From Marinosulfonomonas sp. (GTDB lineage: Bacteria; Pseudomonadota; Alphaproteobacteria; Rhodobacterales; Rhodobacteraceae): 64,000 nt of DNA. This document shows, piece after piece, positions 19,889-28,685 of the stretch. The position numbers and the translations under genes were made by a program. The notes beneath the pieces were generated by a model. It saw only the letters and a program-made list of their open reading frames with translations, was not told the origin of the DNA and made no database searches. The number at the start of each line of letters is the position of its first letter. Position 1 is the stretch's first letter. The DNA lies in NCBI GenBank assembly GCA_026984915.1, contig JALSRG010000056.1, positions 62,001 to 126,000 on the forward strand, read 5' to 3'.

Positions 19889-20538
19889 ATTTTGAACGCC
19901 TGCGGCAAACAGTGCAGAATTCGCACCTGGAAATCTTTGCCGCATTTCATCCCGGCCCGGATGATTTGGCACCGAACACCTGTAAAACGCTGTTATTGCT
20001 TGGCCCGCACGAACCCGGTTTCTGGGCACATGTTTCTTCGCAGCCCGAGTTTACCGATGGGGCTCAAAACCCGCTCGATCGCTGGTCAAAACGCATAGCA
20101 GGAAAAATTGCATCGGCAATTTCTGCCCAGGCTGTTTTCCCCTCTGATGGCCCTCCTTACCCACCTTTTATTGCCTGGGCATTGCAAAGCGGCTGGGTTT
20201 ACGCATCCCCCGTTGGCTTGCTGGTACACCACCGCGCCGGATTGTTTGTATCATTCCGCGCTGCCCTCGCCTTGTCGTGGGCAATGGATTTACCAAAACC
20301 GCCGCCCACCCCATGCGAAACCTGCCGCCAACAACCCTGCCGCACTGCCTGCCCCATTGGGGCGCTGTCCAGATCGCAGTATGATGTCGAAGCATGCCGT
20401 AGCTATCTGAGCACCCCAGCGGGTGATCGCTGTAAAAAGCAGGGCTGCCTTGCACGTCGCTCTTGTCCGGCAAGTCAGAGTTATGGCAGGCTGGACGCGC
20501 AATCCGCTTTTCATATGAAGGCCTTTCATTCATCATGA
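19885..20538 (+). CDS. 4Fe-4S cluster protein, ferredoxin-like (QueG-related arrangement)
   Basis: The 217-residue protein has C-x2-C-x4-C-x3-C-P at residues 144-156 and further cysteines at 171, 183, 188 and 194, enough for one or two 4Fe-4S clusters. The CETC...CPIGAL spacing resembles ferredoxin-like domains of epoxyqueuosine-reductase relatives, but the cobalamin domain is not evident. A longer frame starts at 19855, but the ATG at 19885 overlaps the previous stop and is preferred. It is coupled on both sides, so it may donate electrons to the hydroxylase; that is inference. Confidence 0.72.
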   Translation: MNFERLRQTVQNSHLEIFAAFHPGPDDLAPNTCKTLLLLGPHEPGFWAHVSSQPEFTDGAQNPLDRWSKRIAGKIASAISAQAVFPSDGPPYPPFIAWALQSGWVYASPVGLLVHHRAGLFVSFRAALALSWAMDLPKPPPTPCETCRQQPCRTACPIGALSRSQYDVEACRSYLSTPAGDRCKKQGCLARRSCPASQSYGRLDAQSAFHMKAFHSS

Positions 20539-21056
20539 CCCAAAGCAATCCACTGCGCCTCATATTGACCCGTCATGCAAAATCCAGTTGGGATATCCCG
20601 GCTCAAGAGGACCACGAGCGCAGCCTTAACCCACGCGGATATCGTGCTGCAAAGCGCATTGGAAACTGGATTTCAGCAAGGGGCTTCTGCCCGGAGGTTG
20701 TTCTTTGCTCAACAGCGCGACGGGCCCGGGAAACCTGGGATGGGATAGCGGCTTCTTGTGGTGACCTGCCTGACTGCGATGTTTCCTACCTTGACCGGCT
20801 GTACGTGGCCCCAGCAGAGGCCATGCTGGAAACCATCCGCAAAAGTAACGGAAGCTCCCTTCTATTAGTCGCACATAATCCAGGTATTGCCCATCTGGCC
20901 AGCCTCTTGGCGGTATCCCCTTCAGAGCACCCCAGATTCAACGACTATCCATCAGGCGCGACAACAGTCTATCAGTTCGAGATTGCTCGCTGGCAGGATT
21001 TGCGCCCGTATTCCGGACGTATCTCTGATTTTGTTATACCTCGAGAGTTGCGCTAA
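20535..21056 (+). CDS. Histidine phosphatase family protein, SixA-like
   Basis: The 173-residue protein opens with LILTRHAKSSW, the RHA form of the catalytic RHG motif, and has CSTARRARETWDG and LLVAHNPGIAHLA carrying the second catalytic His. SixA relatives dephosphorylate phosphohistidine in phosphotransfer proteins. The target here is unknown. Its ATG overlaps the preceding stop (ATGA). A shared terminator with the convergent bzt operon follows. Confidence 0.9.
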   Translation: MTQSNPLRLILTRHAKSSWDIPAQEDHERSLNPRGYRAAKRIGNWISARGFCPEVVLCSTARRARETWDGIAASCGDLPDCDVSYLDRLYVAPAEAMLETIRKSNGSSLLLVAHNPGIAHLASLLAVSPSEHPRFNDYPSGATTVYQFEIARWQDLRPYSGRISDFVIPRELR

Positions 21057-21060
21057 CAGC

Positions 21061-21088
21061 AAAAAGGCCCCGGTTTGAAACCGGGGCC
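21061..21088 (-). terminator. Intrinsic terminator of the bzt operon (possibly bidirectional)
   Basis: GGCCCCGGTTT and AAACCGGGGCC form an 11-base stem at 21066-21088. On the minus strand it is followed by TTTTTG, a U-tract. It lies between the convergent SixA-like gene and bztD. The plus side lacks a long U-tract. Confidence 0.85.
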
Positions 21089-21117
21089 CATTGTTACAGT
21101 GTGGTGGAAAAAACTGT

Positions 21118-21909
21118 TTAGTGGCCAAGAATCTGGCTGAGGAACAGCTTTGTACGATCCGACTTCGGATTGTTGAAAAACTCCTCAGGCTCATTCTGTT
21201 CGACAATCTGTCCCTGGTCCATAAAGATAACCCGGTTAGCCACTTGCCGCGCAAACCCCATTTCATGGGTTACGCACAGCATTGTCATGCCTTCTTCGGC
21301 AAGCTCGATCATCGTATCGAGAACCTCTTTGATCATCTCCGGATCCAGCGCCGAGGTCGGCTCGTCAAACAGCATGATCCGTGGTTTCATGCAAAGCGAC
21401 CGGGCAATCGCCACGCGCTGTTGCTGCCCACCAGAGAGCTGCCCCGGAAACTTATCCGCTTGTTCCGGGATTTTCACCTTTTCAAGAAAATGCATTGCAA
21501 TTTCTTCAGCTTCTTTTCTGGGCGTCTTGCGTACCCAGATCGGCGCCAACGTGCAGTTTTCCAGAATGGTAAGATGCGGAAACAGGTTGAAGTGCTGAAA
21601 ACACATCCCCACTTCACGGCGGATCTTGTCAATGTTCTTGAGGTCCGAAGACAACTCTGTTCCATCGACGATGATCGTGCCTTTCTGGTGTTCTTCAAGG
21701 CGGTTTATACACCTGATCAGCGTTGACTTGCCCGAACCGGAAGGCCCGCATATCACGATGCGTTCGCCCCGGTTCACCGTCAGATTGATATCGCGCAACA
21801 CATGGAACGATCCGTACCATTTGTTCATATTGACGATTTCAATCGCAACCTCGTCGGAAATCTGCAGGTTGCTACGATCTACTTGGCGTTCTGTCGCGAG
21901 TTCAGACAT
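21118..21909 (-). CDS. bztD: Amino acid ABC transporter ATPase BztD/AapP
   Basis: The 263-residue ATPase has Walker [10 protein letters not shown] near 56, Q-loop, signature LSGGQQQR near 160, Walker [13 protein letters not shown] near 180 and the switch His in CVTHEM. It powers import through the BztBC permeases. The length equals that of Rhodobacter BztD. It is the last gene of the four-gene operon, 16 bases after bztC. Confidence 0.95.
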   Translation of the reverse strand: MSELATERQVDRSNLQISDEVAIEIVNMNKWYGSFHVLRDINLTVNRGERIVICGPSGSGKSTLIRCINRLEEHQKGTIIVDGTELSSDLKNIDKIRREVGMCFQHFNLFPHLTILENCTLAPIWVRKTPRKEAEEIAMHFLEKVKIPEQADKFPGQLSGGQQQRVAIARSLCMKPRIMLFDEPTSALDPEMIKEVLDTMIELAEEGMTMLCVTHEMGFARQVANRVIFMDQGQIVEQNEPEEFFNNPKSDRTKLFLSQILGH

Positions 21910-21925
21910 AACGTCACTCCTTTAG

Positions 21926-23209
21926 TTAATGACCTGTCTGAAGCTTGCGCTCCAGATACATGGAATAGCGAGACATGGAGAAACAGAAAATCCAGAACAC
22001 AAAGGCGATGAAAACATAAAGTTCCCAAACGATTCCCTGCCATTCTGCATTTGCCTGGATAGCTTTGGCAAAGCCCAGCATGTCAAACAGTGAAATGATC
22101 GAAACCAGCGTGGTATCCTTGAACAACCCGATAAAGGTCGAAACGATACCAGGGATCGATATTTTCAGGGCCTGTGGCATGATGATCAGCCGCTGTGCTT
22201 TCCAGTAGTCAAGCCCCAGCGCATCGGCCGCCTCATACTGACCTTTGGGCAATGCTGCCAGCCCACCACGGATAACCTCGGCCATATAGGCGGCGGCAAA
22301 AAGCGTTACCATGATCATCACCCGCAGGATAATGTCAAAGTCCGTGCCAGGGGGCAAAAATACATTCAGAAGGGTCGATGCCACGATCAGCAATGTGATT
22401 AACGGCACACCGCGGATAAATTCGATAAACCCGACAGATAATGATTTGACGATCACCAGATCAGATTGCCGCCCTAATGCAAGCACGATACCCAATGGCA
22501 AAGACCCGACAATGCCAGTAACTCCAAGAGTCATTGACAGCATGAGGCCACCAAACTTGCGGCTTTCAACCGGCTCTAACGCCAGCGGAACAATGCCTGC
22601 AAGCCCGTTGGCGACCGGGCCTGCTAAAAACAGCCACCAAATGAGGGTTGCCAACACCCCGAGAATGAGAGCAAACAACGACCCCAGAACAGGCTCGAGA
22701 AACCGGAATGCGAAGAAACCGATGACAAAGCCAAGCAGCGCCACGACGACACCCCAGACCGGACCACCCCATAGCAACCAGACCGCAATAAAGGGGTAAA
22801 GCGCCGAGAACCAAAGCATCTTGCGCGGAAGGCCATTGAACAACACCGGGGCCACAGCCACGAACAACAGAACAAACGCCAGATTGGGGCGCCAATACAA
22901 ATGGTTCGGGTAGAACCCATACATCAGTTGCGAGAACCGTTCATGGATAACGGCCCAGCAGGCACCGGTATCGCCCTTCAGTATTTCACGGCATTCACTT
23001 AGCGAACTTGCGTTCCAGATACCGTTGAAAAACCACGGGAAGGCCGCAGACACAGCGATAACAATCAATACCAGCATCACAATTGTCAGGATGGAATTCA
23101 GCCAACCGGAAAAAAGGTTTTCCTTGATCCAGCCTATCGGGCCAACATTGGTTATCGGCGGGGCTTGCTCGGCAAGCATTTCGGAACGAACATAGGAAGT
23201 TTCTCTCAT
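21926..23209 (-). CDS. bztC: Amino acid ABC transporter permease BztC/AapM
   Basis: The 427-residue inner-membrane protein has a long N-terminal region with about five helices and a C-terminal binding-protein-dependent permease domain with the EAA loop (EAADALGLDYWKAQRLIIMPQA). The unusually long N-terminal part is characteristic of BztC/AapM. It pairs with BztB. A GGAG lies before the ATG, and one base separates it from bztB. Confidence 0.94.
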   Translation of the reverse strand: MRETSYVRSEMLAEQAPPITNVGPIGWIKENLFSGWLNSILTIVMLVLIVIAVSAAFPWFFNGIWNASSLSECREILKGDTGACWAVIHERFSQLMYGFYPNHLYWRPNLAFVLLFVAVAPVLFNGLPRKMLWFSALYPFIAVWLLWGGPVWGVVVALLGFVIGFFAFRFLEPVLGSLFALILGVLATLIWWLFLAGPVANGLAGIVPLALEPVESRKFGGLMLSMTLGVTGIVGSLPLGIVLALGRQSDLVIVKSLSVGFIEFIRGVPLITLLIVASTLLNVFLPPGTDFDIILRVMIMVTLFAAAYMAEVIRGGLAALPKGQYEAADALGLDYWKAQRLIIMPQALKISIPGIVSTFIGLFKDTTLVSIISLFDMLGFAKAIQANAEWQGIVWELYVFIAFVFWIFCFSMSRYSMYLERKLQTGH

Positions 23210-23210
23210 A

Positions 23211-24482
23211 TCAACGCTCCGTCAATTTCACGCGTTCATTATACCAGTTCATCACCGATGAAATGGACAATGAGATTACAAGATAGATGAGCATCAGCAG
23301 AAGCACGCATTCCAACTCACGGCCTGTCTGGTTCATGGTAATGCCGCCCAGAGTGCCGGTAATATCCATATAGCCAACGGCAATGGCCAGTGACGTATTT
23401 TTGGTCAGATTCAGATACTGCGAAATCAACGGCGGAAAGATGATCCGCAATGCTTGTGGCAAAACCACAAGGCTCATGATCTTGTTTGCTCGCAGGCCCA
23501 AAGCTGCGGCTGCCTCGGTCTGGCCTTTCGAAATGGCCATGATCCCGGCGCGCACAATTTCTGCGATGAATGCGGCTGTGTATAATGACAACGCAATCCA
23601 CAGCGCAACCAAAGAATTGCGCATATGAATCCCGCCCCTGAAATTGAAGCCCTTGAGTTCAGGAAAGCCTAAGTGAAACCCAAGCAGGATTAACACAATC
23701 AGAGTGGGAACGACGATAACACCCAGTCTCAGATACCAGGTTGCAGGGCGATCACCCGTCGCAGCCTGGATTACATCAGCCCGGCGCTTGATGAGCTTAC
23801 TGATCAGAAGTCCGCCAATAAACACGGCCAGGATGGCAATCAGATCAAGACTGACGCCAAAATAAAAGCTGTCGTTGTAGATACCCTTCAGGACGGTAAC
23901 ATCACCCAAGCTTCTCGAAAACAGCGGCTCTGGCACATAAACGCCCCGGTTCGTAATCGCGATACTGTTGCCAAACAGCATATTGGCTGCGCCAGTTTTA
24001 TAATCTTTCAACTTTGGCATGGTTTCGCTCAGAATTGCCATGAGGAACACGATCCAAAGCAAAACCGGGACGTTCCTTAAGGTCTCCACATAGACCGTCA
24101 TGACTTTGGCAACCAACCAGTTTTTTGACAGGCGCATTACGCCAACAAACACCCCAATTGTGGTCGCCAACACGCAGCCCATCACAGCAACCAAAAGGGT
24201 ATTCAGCAACCCGACAAACGCAGCACGGGCATGCGTAGACCTTGAGGTGTACTCGATCAGGCGCTGGTTAATATCGTATCCGGAAGGATCCTTGAGAAAT
24301 CCGAATTCAATTGTTTTGCCCAATGCATCCAGATTCTGGAGCGTATTGTTCACAAGCCAGGCAATCCCGATCAAGAACCCGATCAGTGCCACAACCTGGA
24401 TGGTAATGGACCTGTACCGCGAATCGTAGATCAGCATACTGAGCCGGAACGACGCCTTAGGTGGGTCGGTCAGTGTTGTCAT
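23211..24482 (-). CDS. bztB: Amino acid ABC transporter permease BztB/AapQ
   Basis: The 423-residue permease has an N-terminal helix pair, a periplasmic insertion and a C-terminal permease domain with the EAA loop (EAAAALGLRANKIMSLVVLPQA). In the Bzt and Aap systems it forms the channel with the second permease. The ATG at 24482 has GGA eight bases upstream and is preferred over an in-frame ATG at 24491, whose GGG is too close. Confidence 0.94.
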   Translation of the reverse strand: MTTLTDPPKASFRLSMLIYDSRYRSITIQVVALIGFLIGIAWLVNNTLQNLDALGKTIEFGFLKDPSGYDINQRLIEYTSRSTHARAAFVGLLNTLLVAVMGCVLATTIGVFVGVMRLSKNWLVAKVMTVYVETLRNVPVLLWIVFLMAILSETMPKLKDYKTGAANMLFGNSIAITNRGVYVPEPLFSRSLGDVTVLKGIYNDSFYFGVSLDLIAILAVFIGGLLISKLIKRRADVIQAATGDRPATWYLRLGVIVVPTLIVLILLGFHLGFPELKGFNFRGGIHMRNSLVALWIALSLYTAAFIAEIVRAGIMAISKGQTEAAAALGLRANKIMSLVVLPQALRIIFPPLISQYLNLTKNTSLAIAVGYMDITGTLGGITMNQTGRELECVLLLMLIYLVISLSISSVMNWYNERVKLTER

Positions 24483-24566
24483 AAGTGACATCCCTGTTTT
24501 CCCCAGCCTTTGAGCAAATGCGGTTTGTCCGCATTGATGTCTGGGGGATTTTCATTGCAAGACGGG

Positions 24567-24597
24567 TACAGGGGCGCAGACTGGCTGCACCCCTGTA
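24567..24597 (-). promoter_or_regulatory. Strong intercistronic hairpin between bztA and bztB
   Basis: On the transcript, TACAGGGGTGCAG pairs with CTGCGCCCCTGTA (13 base pairs with one G-U) around a five-base loop. It starts ten bases after the bztA stop and is not followed by a U-tract. Such hairpins after binding-protein genes usually stabilise the 5' message or lower downstream expression, giving excess binding protein. Confidence 0.75.
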
Positions 24598-24607
24598 TTT
24601 CTTAAAC

Positions 24608-25624
24608 TTAACGGAACGGGGGCGAATAGATAAGGCCGCCGTCTTTCCATTGTGCGTTCAGGCCGCGGGCCAGTCCGATCGGTGTGTTTTCACCGATATT
24701 TTTCTCGAACAACTCGCCATAGTTGCCGCCGGCTTTGATCGCGCGGTAGGCCCATTGCTTGTCGAGGCCAAGCATGGCGCCCAAGTCACCTTCAGTTCCC
24801 AGAATACGGTTGATTTCCGGGTTGTTGGTTCCTTTTGCCAATTCATCGATATTGGCCGACGTGATGCCCAGTTCTTCTGCTGAAATCAGTGCGTTCAGCG
24901 TCCAGCGAACCAGATCACCCCATTGGTTGTCGCCGTGGCGTACAAGCGGGCCGAGAGGCTCTTTCGAAATGATTTCGGGCAGGATCACGTGATCTTTCGG
25001 ATTTTCGAAAGACGCGCGTGTTGCGGCAAGACCGGACGCATCCGTTGTCAGCACGTCACAGGCACCGGAAAGATACTGCTGCTGGGCTTCTGCGTTGGTT
25101 TCAATCGGAACGGGCTCGTAGCTCATGTTGTTGGAACGGAAGAAATCCGCCAGGTTGAGCTCGGTTGTTGTACCAGTCTGGATGCAAACAGTTGCACCAT
25201 CAAGGTCTTTGGCGGAAGTCACACCAAGACTTTTCGGAGCCATAAAGCCCTGACCGTCGTAATAGTTAACACCTACAAATTCGAACTTGAGGTCAACGTC
25301 ACGGGTGAAGGTCCATGTAGTGTTCCGTGCCAGCATATCGACTTCGCCAGAAGCCAGCGCCGTAAAGCGGGTTTTCCCGGTTGTCGGAACAAACTCGATT
25401 GCGGTCGGATCGCCAAGAACGGCAGCTGCGACAGCACGACATACGCCAACGTCGAAACCATTCCAGGTTCCGTTCGCGTCAGGTGCTGCAAAGCCAACCA
25501 GACCTGTAGACACGCCGCAGTTCAGCTTGCCACGTGCTTTCACGTCGTCCATTGTGCCCGCAGCGACAGCGCCGGCCGCCAAGCTTGCAACCGTCAGCGC
25601 GCCAAAAAATACGGATTTTTTCAT
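24608..25624 (-). CDS. bztA: Periplasmic glutamate/glutamine/aspartate/asparagine-binding protein BztA/AapJ
   Basis: The 338-residue protein starts with a signal peptide (MKKSVFFGALTVASLAAGAVA) and has the mature family-3 solute-binding fold (GFDVGVCRAVAAAVLGD; GEVDMLARNTTWTFTRD; QTGTTTELNLADFF; SKEPLGPLVRHGDN). The sequence closely resembles Rhodobacter BztA, so transport of acidic amino acids and their amides is likely; broader Aap-like specificity is possible. The frame opens at 25717, but GAGG before the ATG at 25624 fixes the start. It is the first gene of the operon. Confidence 0.95.
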   Translation of the reverse strand: MKKSVFFGALTVASLAAGAVAAGTMDDVKARGKLNCGVSTGLVGFAAPDANGTWNGFDVGVCRAVAAAVLGDPTAIEFVPTTGKTRFTALASGEVDMLARNTTWTFTRDVDLKFEFVGVNYYDGQGFMAPKSLGVTSAKDLDGATVCIQTGTTTELNLADFFRSNNMSYEPVPIETNAEAQQQYLSGACDVLTTDASGLAATRASFENPKDHVILPEIISKEPLGPLVRHGDNQWGDLVRWTLNALISAEELGITSANIDELAKGTNNPEINRILGTEGDLGAMLGLDKQWAYRAIKAGGNYGELFEKNIGENTPIGLARGLNAQWKDGGLIYSPPFR

Positions 25625-25768
25625 TTTTACCTCTTCCTGATGTTCCGCCCGTTCAGGGGCGGTATATCCGGCCATAGCTGGCCGGGGGCGATACTTTGAA
25701 AGGCGTTCGCCCTCCAATGCTGATCAGTTTGCGCAAAATGTAAAGAAACCGTCAAGGGTGATGTCGCA

Positions 25769-25834
25769 AATAACCCCCAATTTCCGGCCGTTTCTTCATC
25801 ACAAAGTGACGCATGTTCAAATTTGGGGGTTATT
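25769..25834. repeat. Inverted repeat between the ATP12 gene and bztA
   Basis: AATAACCCCCAATTT (25769-25783) pairs with AAATTTGGGGGTTATT (25819-25834), perfect apart from one extra A. A smaller TCAC/GTGA dyad lies in the 35-base loop. It overlaps the ATP12 gene stop codon and sits upstream of bztA. It has no U-tract, so it could be a transcript-end hairpin or a protein-binding element. Confidence 0.6.
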
Positions 25835-26549
25835 CGCCATGTCGCGCCAGATCAAAGAACCGATTCGCATGCAGGAAATCACGGAACTTAAGGGTAGATT
25901 CCCTATCCGCAATCTCATCAACCCCCCAGTTTTCAACCTGCCAGTCTTCATCAACTCTTGAGCGTTTCCAAAGCTCTTCAATTGGAAGAAATTTTCGTGT
26001 TGCTGCCAGCCCAATAACAAACGATCCGGAAAGACCGACAAGATCATGAAATGCGGCAATCTGGAACGAGTCCATGGCGAGTGCCGTTTGCCTTAGTCTG
26101 CTCAAGGCATTTGTATCCTGTGGAATATGGATAACCCCTGTTCCGGATATCAGCCGGGCGCCGAATGCATCGGCGGCCCAGTCCAATAGCGGATCCCAGG
26201 CTTTGGCCTGCCTTTCGCGCAATTCTTTCGGGGCTTCGGCCCGATAGCACAGAAGATCGGTGTCAGCATAAGCCGCTATCTGCTCCACAACTGCATCAAA
26301 TTGCGGTCTGACCTTATCGATTGCCGCATTGGCTGTCCGGGTTACGGGCATCTTTTCGGGGTCAATCTCGCCTGTCTGGGCTTGCCATTCTTCGGCAATT
26401 GCCAGTGCAATGCGCTCTTGCGGAACTATAAGGGGTGATTTTGACGGCGTTAACAGGGGCCGCCCGTCAAGATGCACCGTAAATCCACAGTCTACAGGTT
26501 TGCAGGTTGCTTCGTTCCAGAAGCGCTTCTTTTTCCAACCATTTCCCAT
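25830..26549 (-). CDS. ATP12-family F1-ATPase assembly chaperone
   Basis: The 239-residue protein matches the ATP12 family: KKKRFWNEATCKPVDCGFTVHLDGRPLLTP near the start, then LIVPQERIALAIAEEWQAQ, and DTDLLCYRAEAP near the middle. In mitochondria ATP12 binds the F1 alpha subunit during assembly. Bacterial homologues are largely alphaproteobacterial. The ATG at 26549 lies one base after the HAD gene stop; a longer frame to 26600 would overlap that gene. Confidence 0.92.
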   Translation of the reverse strand: MGNGWKKKRFWNEATCKPVDCGFTVHLDGRPLLTPSKSPLIVPQERIALAIAEEWQAQTGEIDPEKMPVTRTANAAIDKVRPQFDAVVEQIAAYADTDLLCYRAEAPKELRERQAKAWDPLLDWAADAFGARLISGTGVIHIPQDTNALSRLRQTALAMDSFQIAAFHDLVGLSGSFVIGLAATRKFLPIEELWKRSRVDEDWQVENWGVDEIADRESTLKFRDFLHANRFFDLARHGE

Positions 26550-26550
26550 T

Positions 26551-27237
26551 TTATCGGCCCGTATCCAGGTTTTGCAGAATCTGGGCAAGATGATCTGCAT
26601 CCATAGCGATATGTTGTGCGCCGGCTTCCTGCAGGCGGGCCTTGTCGTGATAGCCCCAGTTCACCCCGACAGCCGCAATCCCTGCGGCGGCGGCCATTTG
26701 CATATCATAAACAGTATCACCAACCATAACCGCCTGTGCCGCGTCACAGCCCGTTTCTGACAGCGCGGTCAAAATCATTGAGGGATGCGGTTTTGAAGGA
26801 TGATTGTCCGCCACCTGACAGGTCACGAAATGCTGCTCAAACCCATGTGCCCTGATAACATGGTCCAGCCCTCGCCACGATTTTCCGGTCGCAACCCCCA
26901 TCAGCGTTTCCGGAAACCGCAACAAACTGTCCAGCAAGCTACGAATACCGGGATATAGCGGGGAAGAAATCTGTTCGCTCTGGGTTTCACGTGTCGCCAT
27001 TACGGCAGAAATATATGCTTCAGTCAAATTCCGGCGTTCTTGCGCATTTGCAGAAGGGCACAGTTGTTCGAATGCTTTTGGCAAAGACAACCCGATAATG
27101 TCTTTCACATTTTTCGGCTCAGGAGCCACGCGGCTGGTTGCTTCGAAAGCCTTGATCATACAGGTCGCGATAAGCCCCTGACTGTCGACCAGTGTTCCGT
27201 CCACATCAAAGATGATCAGTCTCAGTGCGCGCGTCAT
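26551..27237 (-). CDS. HAD-superfamily hydrolase, phosphoglycolate-phosphatase-like
   Basis: The 228-residue protein has motif I FDVDGTLVDS near 9, motif II in GVATGKS near 113, a Lys in SKPHPSM and motif III MVGDTVYDMQMA. It is a subclass IA HAD phosphatase with an alpha-helical cap. The substrate is unknown. Its start overlaps the RluC-type gene stop (ATGA), and it precedes the ATP12 gene. Confidence 0.88.
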   Translation of the reverse strand: MTRALRLIIFDVDGTLVDSQGLIATCMIKAFEATSRVAPEPKNVKDIIGLSLPKAFEQLCPSANAQERRNLTEAYISAVMATRETQSEQISSPLYPGIRSLLDSLLRFPETLMGVATGKSWRGLDHVIRAHGFEQHFVTCQVADNHPSKPHPSMILTALSETGCDAAQAVMVGDTVYDMQMAAAAGIAAVGVNWGYHDKARLQEAGAQHIAMDADHLAQILQNLDTGR

Positions 27238-28280
27238 CCTTCATCCTCAAAAGGGTCCACGGGTACGTCTGCCGGCTCCCAGCCCAGCGTTTTCCATGTT
27301 TTCTGCATATGCTCCGGCAAAGGGGCTGTCAGGCTGAGTGGAACGCCGGTTACCGGATGAAGCAATGCTAATGATCGCGCATGCAAATGCAATTTCCGGC
27401 TGATTTCACCACCCAGCTGGGCCCCCCAACCGTCGCCCAGGTTTTCTTGACCGGCTCCACCATATTTCCCGTCACCTATGATCGGATGGCCGATTTCTGC
27501 CATATGTGCGCGTAGCTGATGCGTGCGCCCGGTGACCGGCACCAGAGCCATCCAGCTGACGCGGCCCCCAAGAGCAGACAAAACGGCATAGTCCGTAGTG
27601 GCCCGTTTGGCGCCTTCGGTACTGGCAATGTCGTCAGGCGCGATACAGTGCATCTTTTCGCCTTCCCCTCGCGCACCATGACCACTGGCTTTTACCAACC
27701 CGTATCTGATCGTCCCCATCCGCAGGGTTGGCACGCCTGCCACTGCTGCCCAGTATATCTTTCGCGTATCGCGATGCCGGAAGGCCTGGGTCAATTTGGC
27801 CGCGACAACGCGCGTGCGGGCAAGCAATAAAATACCCGATGTATCCTTATCCAGTCGGTGCACCAGCTTCGGTTTTTCATCCATGTCAAAACGCAAAGCT
27901 TCGGCCAATCCGTCCACATGGCGGGTCTGCTTGCTTCCGCCCTGAACAGCGAGGCCGGGGGGCTTGTTCAAAGCGATAATGTGATCATCGCGGTAAATTA
28001 CTGCATTCTGAATCATGGCCATATCATCGTTGCTGATATGGGCAACACGGGCTTGTGCAGTTATCTGTTCCGGATCAGGCAGTGGCGGAATACGCACAAC
28101 CTGCCCGGCTGTTATTCGGGTGGCCGGTTTTACACGACCACCATCAACCCGGATATCACCTTTTCGGCACAATTTTTCGATACGGCCCTGACTGACATGG
28201 GGAAATCGGCGGCGAAACCAACGATCCAGCCGCTGATCTTTTTCATCTTCCTTGACTGTAATGTGCTGAACCCGGCTCAA
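27234..28280 (-). CDS. rluC: RluC/RluD-type rRNA pseudouridine synthase
   Basis: The 348-residue protein has an N-terminal S4 RNA-binding domain (QRLDRWFRRRFPHVSQGRIEKLCRKGDIRVDG) and the catalytic HRLDKDTSGILL near 140 with the essential Asp, then RTHQLRAHMAEIGHPIIGDGKYGG. It isomerises uridines of 23S rRNA. RluC is the likeliest member from the S4 arrangement; target sites cannot be confirmed. It overlaps crcB upstream by ATGA. Confidence 0.9.
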   Translation of the reverse strand: MSRVQHITVKEDEKDQRLDRWFRRRFPHVSQGRIEKLCRKGDIRVDGGRVKPATRITAGQVVRIPPLPDPEQITAQARVAHISNDDMAMIQNAVIYRDDHIIALNKPPGLAVQGGSKQTRHVDGLAEALRFDMDEKPKLVHRLDKDTSGILLLARTRVVAAKLTQAFRHRDTRKIYWAAVAGVPTLRMGTIRYGLVKASGHGARGEGEKMHCIAPDDIASTEGAKRATTDYAVLSALGGRVSWMALVPVTGRTHQLRAHMAEIGHPIIGDGKYGGAGQENLGDGWGAQLGGEISRKLHLHARSLALLHPVTGVPLSLTAPLPEHMQKTWKTLGWEPADVPVDPFEDEG

Positions 28281-28654
28281 GAGAACACCGACCGGGCGGC
28301 AAAAAGCCCTGCTGCGATAGCGGCAAGCGAAAGGATAACAGAAGCCGCGGCATAAACGAATGCAAGCCCGGACTGACCGCGCTCAAAAATCGTCATGAAG
28401 TCCAATGAAAAAGATGAGAAAGTCGTAAACCCGCCCAGCATCCCGACAGTCAGAAACGGGGCCATACGGGTGCCGCCTTTTTCAGCCATCAGCACGACAA
28501 GCACACCCATCAGGAACGAGCCGAAGATGTTCACAAAAATGGTTCCCCAAGGGAATCCAGGCCCCATAAGATGAAAGGCCCCCCGCCCCGCAAGATAGCG
28601 TAGCGATGCGCCAACAGCCCCGCCAAGGGCGACTTGTACAACCGTATAATTCAT
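28277..28654 (-). CDS. crcB: Fluoride channel CrcB/Fluc
   Basis: The 125-residue, four-helix protein has GGAVGASLRYL near the start, GTIFVNIFGSFLMG and the hallmark GGFTTFSSFSLD. It exports fluoride as a dual-topology dimer. It lies 31 bases after rarA and overlaps the RluC-type gene. No fluoride riboswitch is visible, which fits its position inside an operon. Confidence 0.95.
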   Translation of the reverse strand: MNYTVVQVALGGAVGASLRYLAGRGAFHLMGPGFPWGTIFVNIFGSFLMGVLVVLMAEKGGTRMAPFLTVGMLGGFTTFSSFSLDFMTIFERGQSGLAFVYAAASVILSLAAIAAGLFAARSVFS

Positions 28655-28685
28655 GCCTACTCTTTTGACTGCACGACTGGGCTTG

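Noticed and set aside
28655-28685. Possible fluoride riboswitch before crcB
   Set aside because: Only 31 bases separate rarA and crcB, too short for the riboswitch, and none of its motifs is visible.
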